Positions 1 through 7,181 of a DNA stretch of 12,770 nt are shown in pieces (the stretch's first letter is position 1; every line of letters begins with the position of its first letter). This stretch comes from Myxococcales bacterium (GTDB lineage Bacteria; Myxococcota_C; UBA6777). A program made the translations under genes and the position numbers. The notes under the pieces were generated by a model, which was given only the letters and a program-made list of their open reading frames with translations, was not told the DNA's origin and ran no database searches. The stretch is from NCBI GenBank assembly GCA_027005175.1, contig JALTMC010000640.1, positions 1 to 12,770 of the forward strand. Reading direction: 5' to 3'.

Positions 1-907
1 TCACAGCATAGTTCACCAACTGGGTGACTGGATCATTCTGATAGATGATATAGGGACCTTGAAATGCGATGTCTTTGTAGGCTTGTTTGAGTAGGATCGG
101 ACTCAACACATACTGGTCATTGTCGATGCCGATCAGTCGGTCTTTTCTCTCGATATGTTCTTTGACATCATTGTAGTGCTGCTCCAACGTTTGTTGGAGT
201 TCTTGTGCTTCTCGTGATATCTTGGTCTTGGCAAAGGCTTCCACAAGGCCTGCTTCTCCTTCTGTTTCGTAGGCTTTTCGCAGAGTCCAGGTGGCGTCTT
301 CCAACAGCCGATCGGTTCGTTCAGGGTTGTAGGGGCCGGTGGGTTTGGTCAAACCGACCAAGCTGATGGCGTCTGCCATGGCTGCCAAAAAGAGCTGATG
401 GGAGTACAGCTTGTCGTGGAATTCCGGCCAGTCATCGAATTTGGCGTCGCCAAACATCGAGATAAAGAGGTAGGGCAGATCTTTTGTTTGACTGCCAAAA
501 AGGTGGTATATTTGCAGTCCTGCGGCGTAGGCCTCCTGTCTCTCCGGGTCAAAGAGTCGCGGGTTGTGGGCATAGAATCTGTCTTGCATGGCTAGAAACT
601 CATCCACCATCTGGTGGTGGTCGAGGTAGCAGAGGGTTGTTTGGTCGATGATCTCTCTGATCTGCTCCATATTGCTCGGAGAGAGATCGAGATACAAAAC
701 ATGGCAACCATCGTTCATATCCCGCTTGAGTTGTTGGTATTGTTTGTCTGAAAAGTCTCGCTTGGCGTTGTCGATACTGTACAAACGGATGTCTGCATGC
801 GACATATGGTTGAGTGCGATGTTGACAGCACCAAAGCCATCGCCATCGGAGTGATAGGCCACGGCCCATTTGTTGTGGGACAACAAGTGCTCTGCCTTAA
901 GTTCCAT
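1..907 (-). CDS. DHH-superfamily phosphoesterase (partial, C-terminus beyond window)
   Basis: Reading the minus strand from the ATG at 907 gives 302 codons without a stop up to the window edge, so the 3' end is missing. Residues 19-24 read HSDGDG, the metal-binding Asp motif of DHH hydrolases (D21, D23). D74 in LDLSP matches the second motif, and LDHHQ at 95-99 is the name-giving DHH motif. A later conserved-looking Asp sits in AAMADAIS near residue 175. Known members (RecJ, NrnA/Orn-like nanoRNases, c-di-AMP and c-di-GMP hydrolases, pyrophosphatases) use Mn2+ to cleave phosphodiester or phosphoanhydride bonds. A DHHA1 domain usually follows and would lie past base 1, so the substrate cannot be decided here. 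No signal peptide or membrane helix is seen, so it is probably cytoplasmic. GTGGAG lies about 9 nt before the ATG, supporting this start. It is divergent from cutA across a 154-bp gap. Confidence 0.85.
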   Translation of the reverse strand, partial: MELKAEHLLSHNKWAVAYHSDGDGFGAVNIALNHMSHADIRLYSIDNAKRDFSDKQYQQLKRDMNDGCHVLYLDLSPSNMEQIREIIDQTTLCYLDHHQMVDEFLAMQDRFYAHNPRLFDPERQEAYAAGLQIYHLFGSQTKDLPYLFISMFGDAKFDDWPEFHDKLYSHQLFLAAMADAISLVGLTKPTGPYNPERTDRLLEDATWTLRKAYETEGEAGLVEAFAKTKISREAQELQQTLEQHYNDVKEHIERKDRLIGIDNDQYVLSPILLKQAYKDIAFQGPYIIYQNDPVTQLVNYAV

Positions 908-954
908 GATCGTTGGCTCCACTCTTGTGTACGAAGGCTTGTGTGGGTATGGTT

Positions 955-1024
955 GAGTCACCATGCTCATGCGTATTCAAAAAACATACGAGTCACCATG
1001 CTCATGCGTATTCAAAAAACATAC
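955..1024. repeat. Perfect 35-bp tandem duplication (2 copies)
   Basis: Two adjacent identical 35-bp units, 955-989 and 990-1024, each starting GAGTCACCATGCTCATGCG and ending in an A-rich AAAAAACATAC. They fill nearly half of the 154-bp gap between the divergent DHH gene and cutA. The second copy abuts a TATACT sequence. The lack of any mismatch suggests a recent duplication. The duplicated segment happens to be open in the cutA frame, but the strong ribosome binding site lies downstream of it, so it is probably not translated as part of cutA. Confidence 0.95.
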
Positions 1025-1030
1025 TATACT
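1025..1030 (+). promoter_or_regulatory. Possible -10 box of the cutA promoter
   Basis: TATACT lies 31 nt before the cutA ATG, directly after the second 35-bp repeat copy, and would give a leader of about 25 nt. The -35 region 17 bp upstream falls inside the repeat and is not a good sigma-70 match (TCATGC), so this is only a candidate. Confidence 0.25.
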
Positions 1031-1061
1031 GTGTGATAGGATACAACAACGGAGAGAAGGA

Positions 1062-1379
1062 ATGCGGGTTGTGCTTTGTAGTTGTCCCAGAGAAAAGGCC
1101 AGAGATCTGGCCCAAAAGACGGTTGAGGCAAAGCTCGTGGCATGTGCACAGGTGATTCCAACGATGGAGAGTTTTTATTGGTGGGAGGGGAAAATGTGTC
1201 AAGAGCAGGAGGCATTGTTGCTGCTCAAGACGGATGCTAGTGTGGTAGAGTCCCTGACGGCGTTCTTAAAAAAACACCATTCATACAGTGTCCCAGAAAT
1301 TATCTCCTTGACTGTTTTACCAGATGAAGGCAACCCTGATTATCTCTCCTGGATTCAAAACGAAGTTCAGGGTACATAG
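1062..1379 (+). CDS. cutA: CutA divalent-cation tolerance protein
   Basis: A 105-residue protein, the normal length for CutA1. Family landmarks are visible in order: N-terminal strand VVLCSCP, the helix REKARDLAQKTVEAKLVACAQ, the central YWWEGK with the conserved Trp-Glu-Gly, ALLLLKT, the HHSYSVPEI segment, and the C-terminal YLSWI. CutA forms a very stable ferredoxin-like trimer linked in Escherichia coli to copper tolerance, but its exact biochemical role is unsettled. GGAGAGAAGG directly precedes the ATG at 1062 and decides the start; an in-frame ATG at 963 lies in the repeat and lacks such a site. It may be co-transcribed with the small gene that starts 46 bp downstream. Confidence 0.93.
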   Translation: MRVVLCSCPREKARDLAQKTVEAKLVACAQVIPTMESFYWWEGKMCQEQEALLLLKTDASVVESLTAFLKKHHSYSVPEIISLTVLPDEGNPDYLSWIQNEVQGT

Positions 1380-1425
1380 CATAGAAGCCATCGGTTCGAG
1401 TGAAACCGTTGGTAAGGAGTATACG

Positions 1426-1725
1426 ATGATTCCTCCGGGGAAGAAAAAGCAGCAAAATGAAAGTAGTAATGCGTATGAGTTCGACACCAACAGTGCGAAA
1501 GAACGCGAGATCGCTCTCCTTGCTGCCTATATTACCAACGCACAACTCACCGCCAATCTATGGTTTAAATCTCCTCCACCCAATTTGCGTGCGGATGAGT
1601 GTTCCAATGTGGAGGAGTGGGTGGATAAATTATTCAAGGCAAACCTCACTCGAATTCGCAGAGCGACAGACCCACGCAGTAATCGAGGTTATACTCGAGG
1701 CTCACACCTCTTGTTTCGTGGCTAA
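1426..1725 (+). CDS. Unrecognised 99-residue protein
   Basis: I do not recognise this family. The ATG at 1426 is preceded by AAGGAG with a 6-nt spacer, a convincing ribosome binding site. It lies 46 bp after cutA on the same strand. The protein begins with a Lys/Gln-rich stretch (GKKKQQNESS), then a helical-looking middle (residues about 20-42, EREIALLAAYITNAQLTA), a PPPNLRADECSNVEEW segment and a basic C-terminus. There is no signal peptide or obvious membrane helix, and only one Cys. The stop codon falls inside the first unit of the 36-bp repeat block (1718 onward), so the last residues may have been altered by repeat insertion. A real small cytoplasmic protein is likely but not certain. 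Confidence 0.55.
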   Translation: MIPPGKKKQQNESSNAYEFDTNSAKEREIALLAAYITNAQLTANLWFKSPPPNLRADECSNVEEWVDKLFKANLTRIRRATDPRSNRGYTRGSHLLFRG

Positions 1726-1825
1726 CAGGGTTTTCGTTCGCAGCCCAAACGTTGTGGCTAGCGGGATTTTCGTTCGCAGCCCAAACGTTGTGGCTAACGG
1801 GATTTTCGTTCGCAACTCAAGCGGC
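1718..1825. repeat. 36-bp tandem repeat, three copies
   Basis: Units 1718-1753, 1754-1789 and 1790-1825. Copies 1 and 2 differ at three positions (all in bases 8-13 of the unit). Copy 3 differs from copy 2 at six positions, mostly at its 3' end. Each begins GTGGCTA and contains TTTTCGTTCGCA; the first two end CAGCCCAAACGTT. The array overlaps the last codons of the preceding small gene and lies in the gap upstream of trkA. The unit is a multiple of three and stays open in two frames, but no start site supports translation. Confidence 0.95.
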
Positions 1826-1864
1826 TTTGCCGTTGTCGTTTGATCGGTTTGTTTTGCGGTTACT

Positions 1865-1928
1865 GGGTTTTGCTTTTGCAGCCCCGTCTACTCTGTGGGT
1901 TTTGCTTTTGCAGCCCCGTCTACTCTGT
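1865..1928. repeat. Perfect 32-bp tandem duplication upstream of trkA
   Basis: Identical units at 1865-1896 and 1897-1928, starting GGGTTTTGCTTTTGCAGCCC and ending CGTCTACTCTGT. The beginning resembles the core of the neighbouring 36-bp repeat (GGGTTTTCGTTCGCAGCCC in its first copy), so the two blocks may be diverged members of one repeat family. The block ends 46 bp before the trkA start codon. Confidence 0.95.
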
Positions 1929-1974
1929 TTTGTTTCTTGTGTCACGGTATACTTTCGAGGGGAGTTTTGTAGAA

Positions 1975-3333
1975 ATGAGTCGGTGCATTATCGTGGGAGC
2001 TGGCGAGGTTGGCGTCCATATTGCCGAACGCCTCTCACGGGAACATTGGGATGTTGTTGTCATTGAGTCGAATCCTCATCAGATCGATCGTGTGGCGACT
2101 TCCATCGATGTTCTTGTTGTGGAAGGTCATGGTTCGAGTCCCATTATTTTGCAAGAGGCCGGGATTCACGACAGTCAGCTTTTGGTGGCCGTGACCAACT
2201 CGGATGAAACCAATATCGTCGCTTGTATGGTCGCCAATGCCTATGCTCCTCCAGAGTGCCAAAAGATCGCACGTGTCCGCAACCCAGACTATATGAACGA
2301 TTCTTGTTTGTTTCGTCAGGGGCTTGGTATTGATTACTCCATCAATCCTGAGCGAGAAGCCAGCCTTCGTGTCTTGAGCTTGTTAGAAACGCCACAGGCT
2401 ACAGATGTTGCCAGGTTTGCCAACGGAAAGGTCTGGGTTTTGGGGCTCAAATTACCCGAAGGCTCTCCTCTTTTTGGCAAGACACTGGCTGAAGTGGGAG
2501 CTTTGTATCCCGATCGTCGATTGCTGGCAGCAGCCATTGAGAGAGACGACACCATCATCGTTCCCCGAGGAGATAATGCTCTTCAAGAGGGCGACAAGGT
2601 CTTCCTCGTTGCCAAGCAAGACAAGTTGAAGCCCGTTCTCGACTACATTGGTGCCGAACATCGTGAACTTAAGCATGTTGCCATTGCAGGTGGTGGTTTT
2701 CTTGGAGAGTTTCTTGCTTCTCAACTGGAGAAAAAAGGGGTCTCTGTTCGTCTTATTGAGCAAAGTCGAGCCCAGTGTGATTATCTTGCTGAGCGCCTCA
2801 CAAAGACATTGGTTCTTCATGGCGATCCCACAGACCATGATTTCTTGATGAGTGAGAATATCAATCAAATGGATGCCTTTGTCACCACCACCGAGGATGA
2901 AGAGACCAATATCTTGTCGGGATTGATCGCCAAACGTATGGGGACTCGACAAGTGCTGGCTCTGGTGAATAAGTTATCTTACTCTCCCTTGGCACACCAT
3001 ATCGGACTCGATGCGGCGATTAGTCCTCGACAAGTTGCCGCCAATAAGATCATTCAGTTTATTCGCAAAGGGAAGGTTTTGCAGGTTGACGCTTTGGGAG
3101 AAGAGCAAGCTGAGGTGATAGAGTTTATTGCTGAGGCCAATTCTCCGATCCTGGATACCCCACTCCAAGATCTCAACTTCCCAAAAGATGCATTGATTGG
3201 TGCTGTTGTTCGGCAAGGGGATGTCTTTATTCCTTCCGGTACAAGCACGATTCAAACGGGTGATAGGGTCGTTGTCTTTGCTCTGCGCAGCGCAATCTCG
3301 AATGTTGAAAAGATCAAAGCACCCAGCAAATAA
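1975..3333 (+). CDS. trkA: TrkA, NAD-binding regulatory subunit of Trk K+ uptake
   Basis: A 452-residue cytoplasmic protein, close to the 458 residues of Escherichia coli TrkA. It has the expected duplicated RCK layout. The first Rossmann half has GAGEVG at residues 8-13 and an acidic residue (E31) at the end of the second strand, typical for NAD(H) binding, followed by a first TrkA-C domain (about 150-225). The second Rossmann half has GGGFLG at 239-244 and a second TrkA-C domain to the end. Two RCK units in one chain mark it as Trk-type rather than KtrA. TrkA binds the membrane channel TrkH, encoded 72 bp downstream, and gates it in response to nucleotides. The ATG at 1975 is chosen because GGGGAG lies 10 nt upstream and the Rossmann strand starts right after it; longer in-frame versions would run back through the repeats. 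Confidence 0.95.
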   Translation: MSRCIIVGAGEVGVHIAERLSREHWDVVVIESNPHQIDRVATSIDVLVVEGHGSSPIILQEAGIHDSQLLVAVTNSDETNIVACMVANAYAPPECQKIARVRNPDYMNDSCLFRQGLGIDYSINPEREASLRVLSLLETPQATDVARFANGKVWVLGLKLPEGSPLFGKTLAEVGALYPDRRLLAAAIERDDTIIVPRGDNALQEGDKVFLVAKQDKLKPVLDYIGAEHRELKHVAIAGGGFLGEFLASQLEKKGVSVRLIEQSRAQCDYLAERLTKTLVLHGDPTDHDFLMSENINQMDAFVTTTEDEETNILSGLIAKRMGTRQVLALVNKLSYSPLAHHIGLDAAISPRQVAANKIIQFIRKGKVLQVDALGEEQAEVIEFIAEANSPILDTPLQDLNFPKDALIGAVVRQGDVFIPSGTSTIQTGDRVVVFALRSAISNVEKIKAPSK

Positions 3334-3405
3334 ACTCTCTTCTCTCGCATTTATATTCCAATCTGAAATGGATACTCTTTACTTTAGACTGTACGAGGAA
3401 AGGTT

Positions 3406-4923
3406 ATGATCCGGCCTCGATTAATCGCTCGTGTTCTTGGTGCACTTATGGTGATGATGGCTTTGGCCATGATCTTCCCCTGGGGGATTGCTCTGTTGGA
3501 AGGTAAGGGGGAGCAACTTAGCTTTCTGATTCCTATTGCAGTTGTTATACCTCTTGGTTTGTTTTTTTTTCATCGGACAAAGCTCGCTCCAAAGGAAGAG
3601 ATCTCAAAGAGAGAAGCTTTTCTTATTGCAACTCTGGGTTGGGTTATGGCTGCACTTGTCACAGCGATTCCCTTTTGGATCTATGGTTCATGGATGTCCC
3701 ATCTTCTTGGTAAGTCTCCCTTTCCTACCTTTGCTATGGCCTACTTTGAATCGATGAGCGGTCTTACCACAACAGGTAGTACGATCCTCAATGATATTGA
3801 AGCTCTACCCAACAGTATGCTGTTTTGGCGCAGCTTGTCTCATTGGCTCGGTGGTATGGGGATTATCTTACTCGGAGTCGCTATCCTGCCTTTTCTTGGT
3901 GTGGGCGGTATGGAGCTGTATCGTGCTGAAGTTCCTGGTCCCACCAAAGACAAGCTTCGTCCTCGCGTCGCCGAAACTGCCAAGCATCTATGGTTTATCT
4001 ATGTCCTACTCACTGTGGTTTTGACCTGTTTTTTGATGTTCGGTGGGATGACTCTCTTTGATTCGATCTGCCATGCCTTCTCAACCCTGGCCACAGGTGG
4101 ATTCTCTACCAAAGGGATCAGTGTTGAAGCCTATCACTCTGTCTATATCGAGATGGTACTTGTCTTCTTTATGTTTCTTGCAGGGATGAACTTTGCACTT
4201 CATTATGCCTGGATGCGGGGCGACTTTCAATCTCTCTGGAAAGATGAGGAGTTTCGCTTTTATGGTATGGCCATCTTTTTGCTCTCCTCTGGGATCGCCT
4301 TTGCCCTTACGATCTCTGGATATTACAAAAACTTTCTGGTGGCCTTTCGGTATGCCATCTTTCAGGTTGTCTCCCTGCTTACCTCAACTGGATTTAGCTC
4401 CTGTAACTTTGATGACTGGTGGATTCATGCCTCAGGCAAGGGAGTCCATGCATCTGTTCCTGCCATTTTTATGCTTCTGATGATCTTCTTCATCGGTGGT
4501 AGTGCTGGGTCTACAGGGGGAGGCATTAAATGTATCCGAATCTGGTTGCTCCTGAAAACAGCTCATCGTGAATTTGTTCGATTGATCCATCCAAATGTAG
4601 TGAAACCCATCAAAATTAATAGTCGCGTTGTTCCTGAAGGTGTCATCTCTGCGATTGTGGGATTTTTTGTTCTCTACCTTGTACTTATGATCGTTTTTTC
4701 TCTCTGTATGACTATGTTTGGTCTCGACCTCTTATCCGCTTTCACTGCTGTTGCCTCCTGCATCGGTAATATTGGCCCCGGCATCTCGGCTGTCGGACCC
4801 TATCAAAATTTTTCAAAAATACCACAGGTGGGACAATGGATCCTTATCTTCTGTATGCTTCTCGGTCGCCTTGAAATCTATACAGTCCTTGTCCTCTTCC
4901 TCCCGACGTTCTGGCGCAAATAA
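3406..4923 (+). CDS. trkH: TrkH potassium channel/transporter subunit
   Basis: A 505-residue polytopic inner-membrane protein of the TrkH/KtrB family, near the usual 480-510 residues. Four pore-loop signatures, each with the selectivity-filter Gly, are visible in order: GLTTTGST, STLATGGFST, LLTSTGFSS and SCIGNIGPG. Many hydrophobic helices lie between them. The family C-terminal segment with the conserved GRLEI is followed by a hydrophobic end and WRK. It conducts K+ inward under control of TrkA, encoded immediately upstream. The ATG at 3406 has AGGAAAGG just before it. The 72-bp gap to trkA holds no clear terminator, so the two are probably one operon. Downstream, 140 bp separates it from the convergent pseudouridine synthase gene, with no obvious hairpin terminator. 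Confidence 0.96.
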   Translation: MIRPRLIARVLGALMVMMALAMIFPWGIALLEGKGEQLSFLIPIAVVIPLGLFFFHRTKLAPKEEISKREAFLIATLGWVMAALVTAIPFWIYGSWMSHLLGKSPFPTFAMAYFESMSGLTTTGSTILNDIEALPNSMLFWRSLSHWLGGMGIILLGVAILPFLGVGGMELYRAEVPGPTKDKLRPRVAETAKHLWFIYVLLTVVLTCFLMFGGMTLFDSICHAFSTLATGGFSTKGISVEAYHSVYIEMVLVFFMFLAGMNFALHYAWMRGDFQSLWKDEEFRFYGMAIFLLSSGIAFALTISGYYKNFLVAFRYAIFQVVSLLTSTGFSSCNFDDWWIHASGKGVHASVPAIFMLLMIFFIGGSAGSTGGGIKCIRIWLLLKTAHREFVRLIHPNVVKPIKINSRVVPEGVISAIVGFFVLYLVLMIVFSLCMTMFGLDLLSAFTAVASCIGNIGPGISAVGPYQNFSKIPQVGQWILIFCMLLGRLEIYTVLVLFLPTFWRK

Positions 4924-5063
4924 TTCTCGTCAAATTAAAAACTACCGAATACATCATCTACGATATGTCATTTGTTGAGGGAAGTAAGTCTCTCCGCAAG
5001 CCAGAGCAAAGCAATAAGTTTCTGCAAAGAATAAAGAAATTGGTTGTTTACTGCCTGTGGACC

Positions 5064-6008
5064 TCATTTCCCTTCAAACTCTGGAAATGGAAACGAAGGC
5101 TCTGCTATTGTGACAATGTCTTTTTTTTCTCTTTGGGATGGAAGAGTGAGTCTCCAGGCATGCAAGTACAGTCGATCCTCTCCAAGAAAGGAGGGGATCT
5201 CTTGTTTCTTTGAATACAGATGATCTCCTACAATGGGGTGTCCTTGTGATTGGAGATGAACTCGAATTTGATGTCGTACACCGGTTTCAATCGTCACCCA
5301 AAGTGGAGTGACCTGTGGAGTGCCCACAGAAGGAAGAGGTTGTAGGTGTGTTATTGCTTGTTGAGGTTCTCCTTGGGATGCTTTTGTCTCTTTTTTTACT
5401 CCCATTTTTTGCTTGGAACGATGTACGATCGGCTCTCGAATGGTTATGGCTTCTTTGACATCCCCCCATACCCAACAGAGGTACTCTTTCTGCCACTTCC
5501 CTTGGTGAAGAAGCTCTTTTAAGTGAGTAAAAGAGCTTGTATTTCTGGCGAATGCCAGGACTCCTGATGTCTCGTTGTCCAATCGGTGAAGTAGCCCTGG
5601 GGCTCTGTCTTCTCCAACCCCTAAGAGTTCAGGATAGTCTCCCAAAACCCCCTGAACCACTGTATCGGTTTCCCATGGAGTCAGTGGATGAACTGGCAAA
5701 CCGTGTGGCTTATGGAGGAGCAGTATATCCTGATTCTCGAACAATACAGGTATAGAGAGTGTATCGTTGGGTTTTGGATAAAGGGAGTGAAGTGGGATGT
5801 TGTCTATGATCTGAATGAGGTCTCGTGTTTGCAGGCGAGTGTGTGCTTGGACCTGTTTATGATTTAAGGTGACGCCACCACGTGTTAGCCAGAGACGAAT
5901 CACACGCTGAGGTATGTGAGGGTAGACGCATTTGAGAGCTTTGTCGAGTCGAAAGCGAGGGCCAAACCAACTCCAGCTTTCATGAGAGGGAAGGGGGTTC
6001 TCTATCAT
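5064..6008 (-). CDS. RluA/RluD-family RNA pseudouridine synthase
   Basis: A 314-residue enzyme that isomerises specific uridines, normally in 23S rRNA, to pseudouridine. An N-terminal S4-like RNA-binding domain spans about residues 18-70 (FRLDKAL, VIRLWLTRGGVTLN). The catalytic core contains LLHKPHGLPVHP and HRLDNETSG at 141-149, whose Asp (D144) is the nucleophile. Later motifs GVRHQIRVHL and GHPIVGDHLYS are also present. The S4 domain places it with RluC/RluD rather than short RluA, but the target uridine cannot be told. I chose the ATG at 6008 because TAGGA lies just upstream on the minus strand. An ATG at 6038 would add ten residues but has no ribosome binding site and sits close to the 27-bp repeats. 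Confidence 0.9.
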   Translation of the reverse strand: MIENPLPSHESWSWFGPRFRLDKALKCVYPHIPQRVIRLWLTRGGVTLNHKQVQAHTRLQTRDLIQIIDNIPLHSLYPKPNDTLSIPVLFENQDILLLHKPHGLPVHPLTPWETDTVVQGVLGDYPELLGVGEDRAPGLLHRLDNETSGVLAFARNTSSFTHLKELLHQGKWQKEYLCWVWGDVKEAITIREPIVHRSKQKMGVKKETKASQGEPQQAITHLQPLPSVGTPQVTPLWVTIETGVRHQIRVHLQSQGHPIVGDHLYSKKQEIPSFLGEDRLYLHAWRLTLPSQREKKDIVTIAEPSFPFPEFEGK

Positions 6009-6051
6009 GATTCCTAGCTCGCATTCTTTTCGCATCATTTATGAACATTCA

Positions 6052-6135
6052 TCGTGAGCTATGCCCGAACATAGTATCTCGTGAGCTATGCCCGAACATG
6101 GAATCTCGTGAGCTATGAGCCCGAATATGCAATCC
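6052..6135. repeat. 27-bp tandem repeat, three copies
   Basis: Units at 6052-6078, 6079-6105 and 6106-6135, each beginning TCGTGAGCTATG. The first two share CCCGAACAT and differ at two positions (AGT versus GGA before ATC). The third is 30 bp and degenerate, reading ATGAGCCCGAATATG. The array lies immediately upstream of the pseudouridine synthase gene on the side where its promoter or leader would be. Confidence 0.92.
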
Positions 6136-6228
6136 ATGCTTCCTCTCGCTTCGAGTCTTTTGAGCAAGAGGCTCTTTCCATATCTCCTTTGGGGAGTAAG
6201 GGGTTGCCATGCTTTCTTTGGGTTTTGG

Positions 6229-6268
6229 GTAGTGAGGGCTTCCTTTGAGTAGTGAGGGCTTCCTTTGG
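6229..6268. repeat. 20-bp tandem duplication
   Basis: GTAGTGAGGGCTTCCTTTG occurs at 6229-6247 and again at 6249-6267. The 20th base is A in the first unit and G in the second. The duplication ends 14 bp from the 3' end of the GYF/AgmX-like gene. Together with the 27-bp array it accounts for about half of the roughly 270-bp gap between the two minus-strand genes; the rest (6136-6228) is G/T-rich with no gene I can support. Confidence 0.9.
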
Positions 6269-6281
6269 GGGTAGGAAGGGT

Positions 6282-7181
6282 TTACCAGCGTCTTCGTCGT
6301 CGTACATAGACAGGGTAGTGGATGACAGCGTTGCCATTAAAGGTGGGCATACTCCATCGTTGGGTTTTGCGACGGATGCATTTGACCAGGATCCTTGAGC
6401 CTCCTGACTCCATTCGCAAACTGGCGACTCTACCAGAGCCACCATTGATTTTAAACACAATTTCACCCCCTGTGAAGTTGGCATCTCTTTCGATTTGGCG
6501 TTTAAAGCAACTAAATATCCCACGAATGTTTCGGCGAATGGCAGATTTGATCTTGCCTCTTGGAATACCGTCTCCACCGCTTGCGTTGCTTGTAAAGTCT
6601 ACCGCTGTTGCACTTGGGCCAGCTTTCTTTGTTCCCTTTTTGCTGTTCTTTCTGCGAGAGCGACGACGCACTCGGTAAGTCCAGTCTCGTTTGACCTTTT
6701 TCTTTTGTTTGGAAGCTTGGAAAGGCATGGCTGAAAACAAGAAGTCTCCGTCTGCTCCCATATGAACGTCCTGAGACTTGTAGAATACCATGCGCCATGT
6801 GACGATTCCACCAATCAAAAGTACGAGAACCAGAGAGACGGAGAGAATCACACGTTTCTTTCCTGTGGTTTGCCAGTACTCTTCCCGTTCTTGTTGGCGT
6901 TGTTCCTCCAACAAGATAGGGTTCATGGTGTTGTGGAGGTGGAGGTATTGGGCAAATTCAGGAACTTCCAACAAACGACAACGGGCAAAACGCTCCTCAT
7001 CCAGGAGCATACTTTCAGGCTCGATCTCTCCCGTCAGAAGCTTGGTATAGAGGTCTTGGGAAGAGAATGGCCCCATGTCAACACCATGCAAGCGAACGAT
7101 CCATCGTTCATCTTTGGACAAACTTGGTGGTGGTGCCATTGGTTCTTGTTGTACATCTTGCATGGCAGAGGTATTTTGCAT
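6282..7181 (-). CDS. GYF-domain, single-helix protein with AgmX/PglI-like C-terminal domain
   Basis: A 299-residue protein with four parts. Residues about 27-75 look like a GYF_2-type domain (RWIVRLHGVDMGPFSSQDL, then LLTGEIEPESML). Residues about 111-133 form one hydrophobic membrane helix. Residues about 158-187 are a strongly basic linker rich in Lys and Arg. Residues about 211-293 resemble the AgmX/PglI C-terminal domain, a TonB-C-like fold common in Myxococcota, with paired cysteines C225 and C268 and a WSMP...YPV ending. In that group such proteins are tied to envelope or gliding-motility functions, but this protein's role is unknown. The topology would put the GYF domain in the cytoplasm and the C-terminal domain in the periplasm. 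The start is set at 7181 because AGGAG ends 6 nt before this ATG; the ATG at 7187 would abut AGGAG with no spacer. It ends with an unusual RRRRRW tail. Confidence 0.8.
   Translation of the reverse strand: MQNTSAMQDVQQEPMAPPPSLSKDERWIVRLHGVDMGPFSSQDLYTKLLTGEIEPESMLLDEERFARCRLLEVPEFAQYLHLHNTMNPILLEEQRQQEREEYWQTTGKKRVILSVSLVLVLLIGGIVTWRMVFYKSQDVHMGADGDFLFSAMPFQASKQKKKVKRDWTYRVRRRSRRKNSKKGTKKAGPSATAVDFTSNASGGDGIPRGKIKSAIRRNIRGIFSCFKRQIERDANFTGGEIVFKINGGSGRVASLRMESGGSRILVKCIRRKTQRWSMPTFNGNAVIHYPVYVRRRRRW

Noticed and set aside
1457-1843. Open frame that translates the 36-bp repeats as 12-residue repeats
   Set aside because: The unit length is a multiple of three, so an open frame is expected by chance. 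It overlaps the better-supported 99-residue gene and has no clear ribosome binding site.
1948-1953. TATACT upstream of trkA as a -10 box
   Set aside because: The resulting transcript would begin at the ribosome binding site itself, and there is no good -35 box at the right distance.
6191-6280. Several G-runs on the plus strand as a possible G-quadruplex
   Set aside because: The loops between runs are too uneven or too long for a confident call, and the runs are largely a by-product of the 20-bp duplication.
6113-6577. Long minus-strand open frame overlapping the 3' part of the GYF/AgmX-like gene
   Set aside because: It is a different frame of the same DNA, its product has no recognisable motifs, and its end is just translated repeat sequence. 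The AgmX-like domain in the main frame is intact, so no frameshift needs to be invoked.
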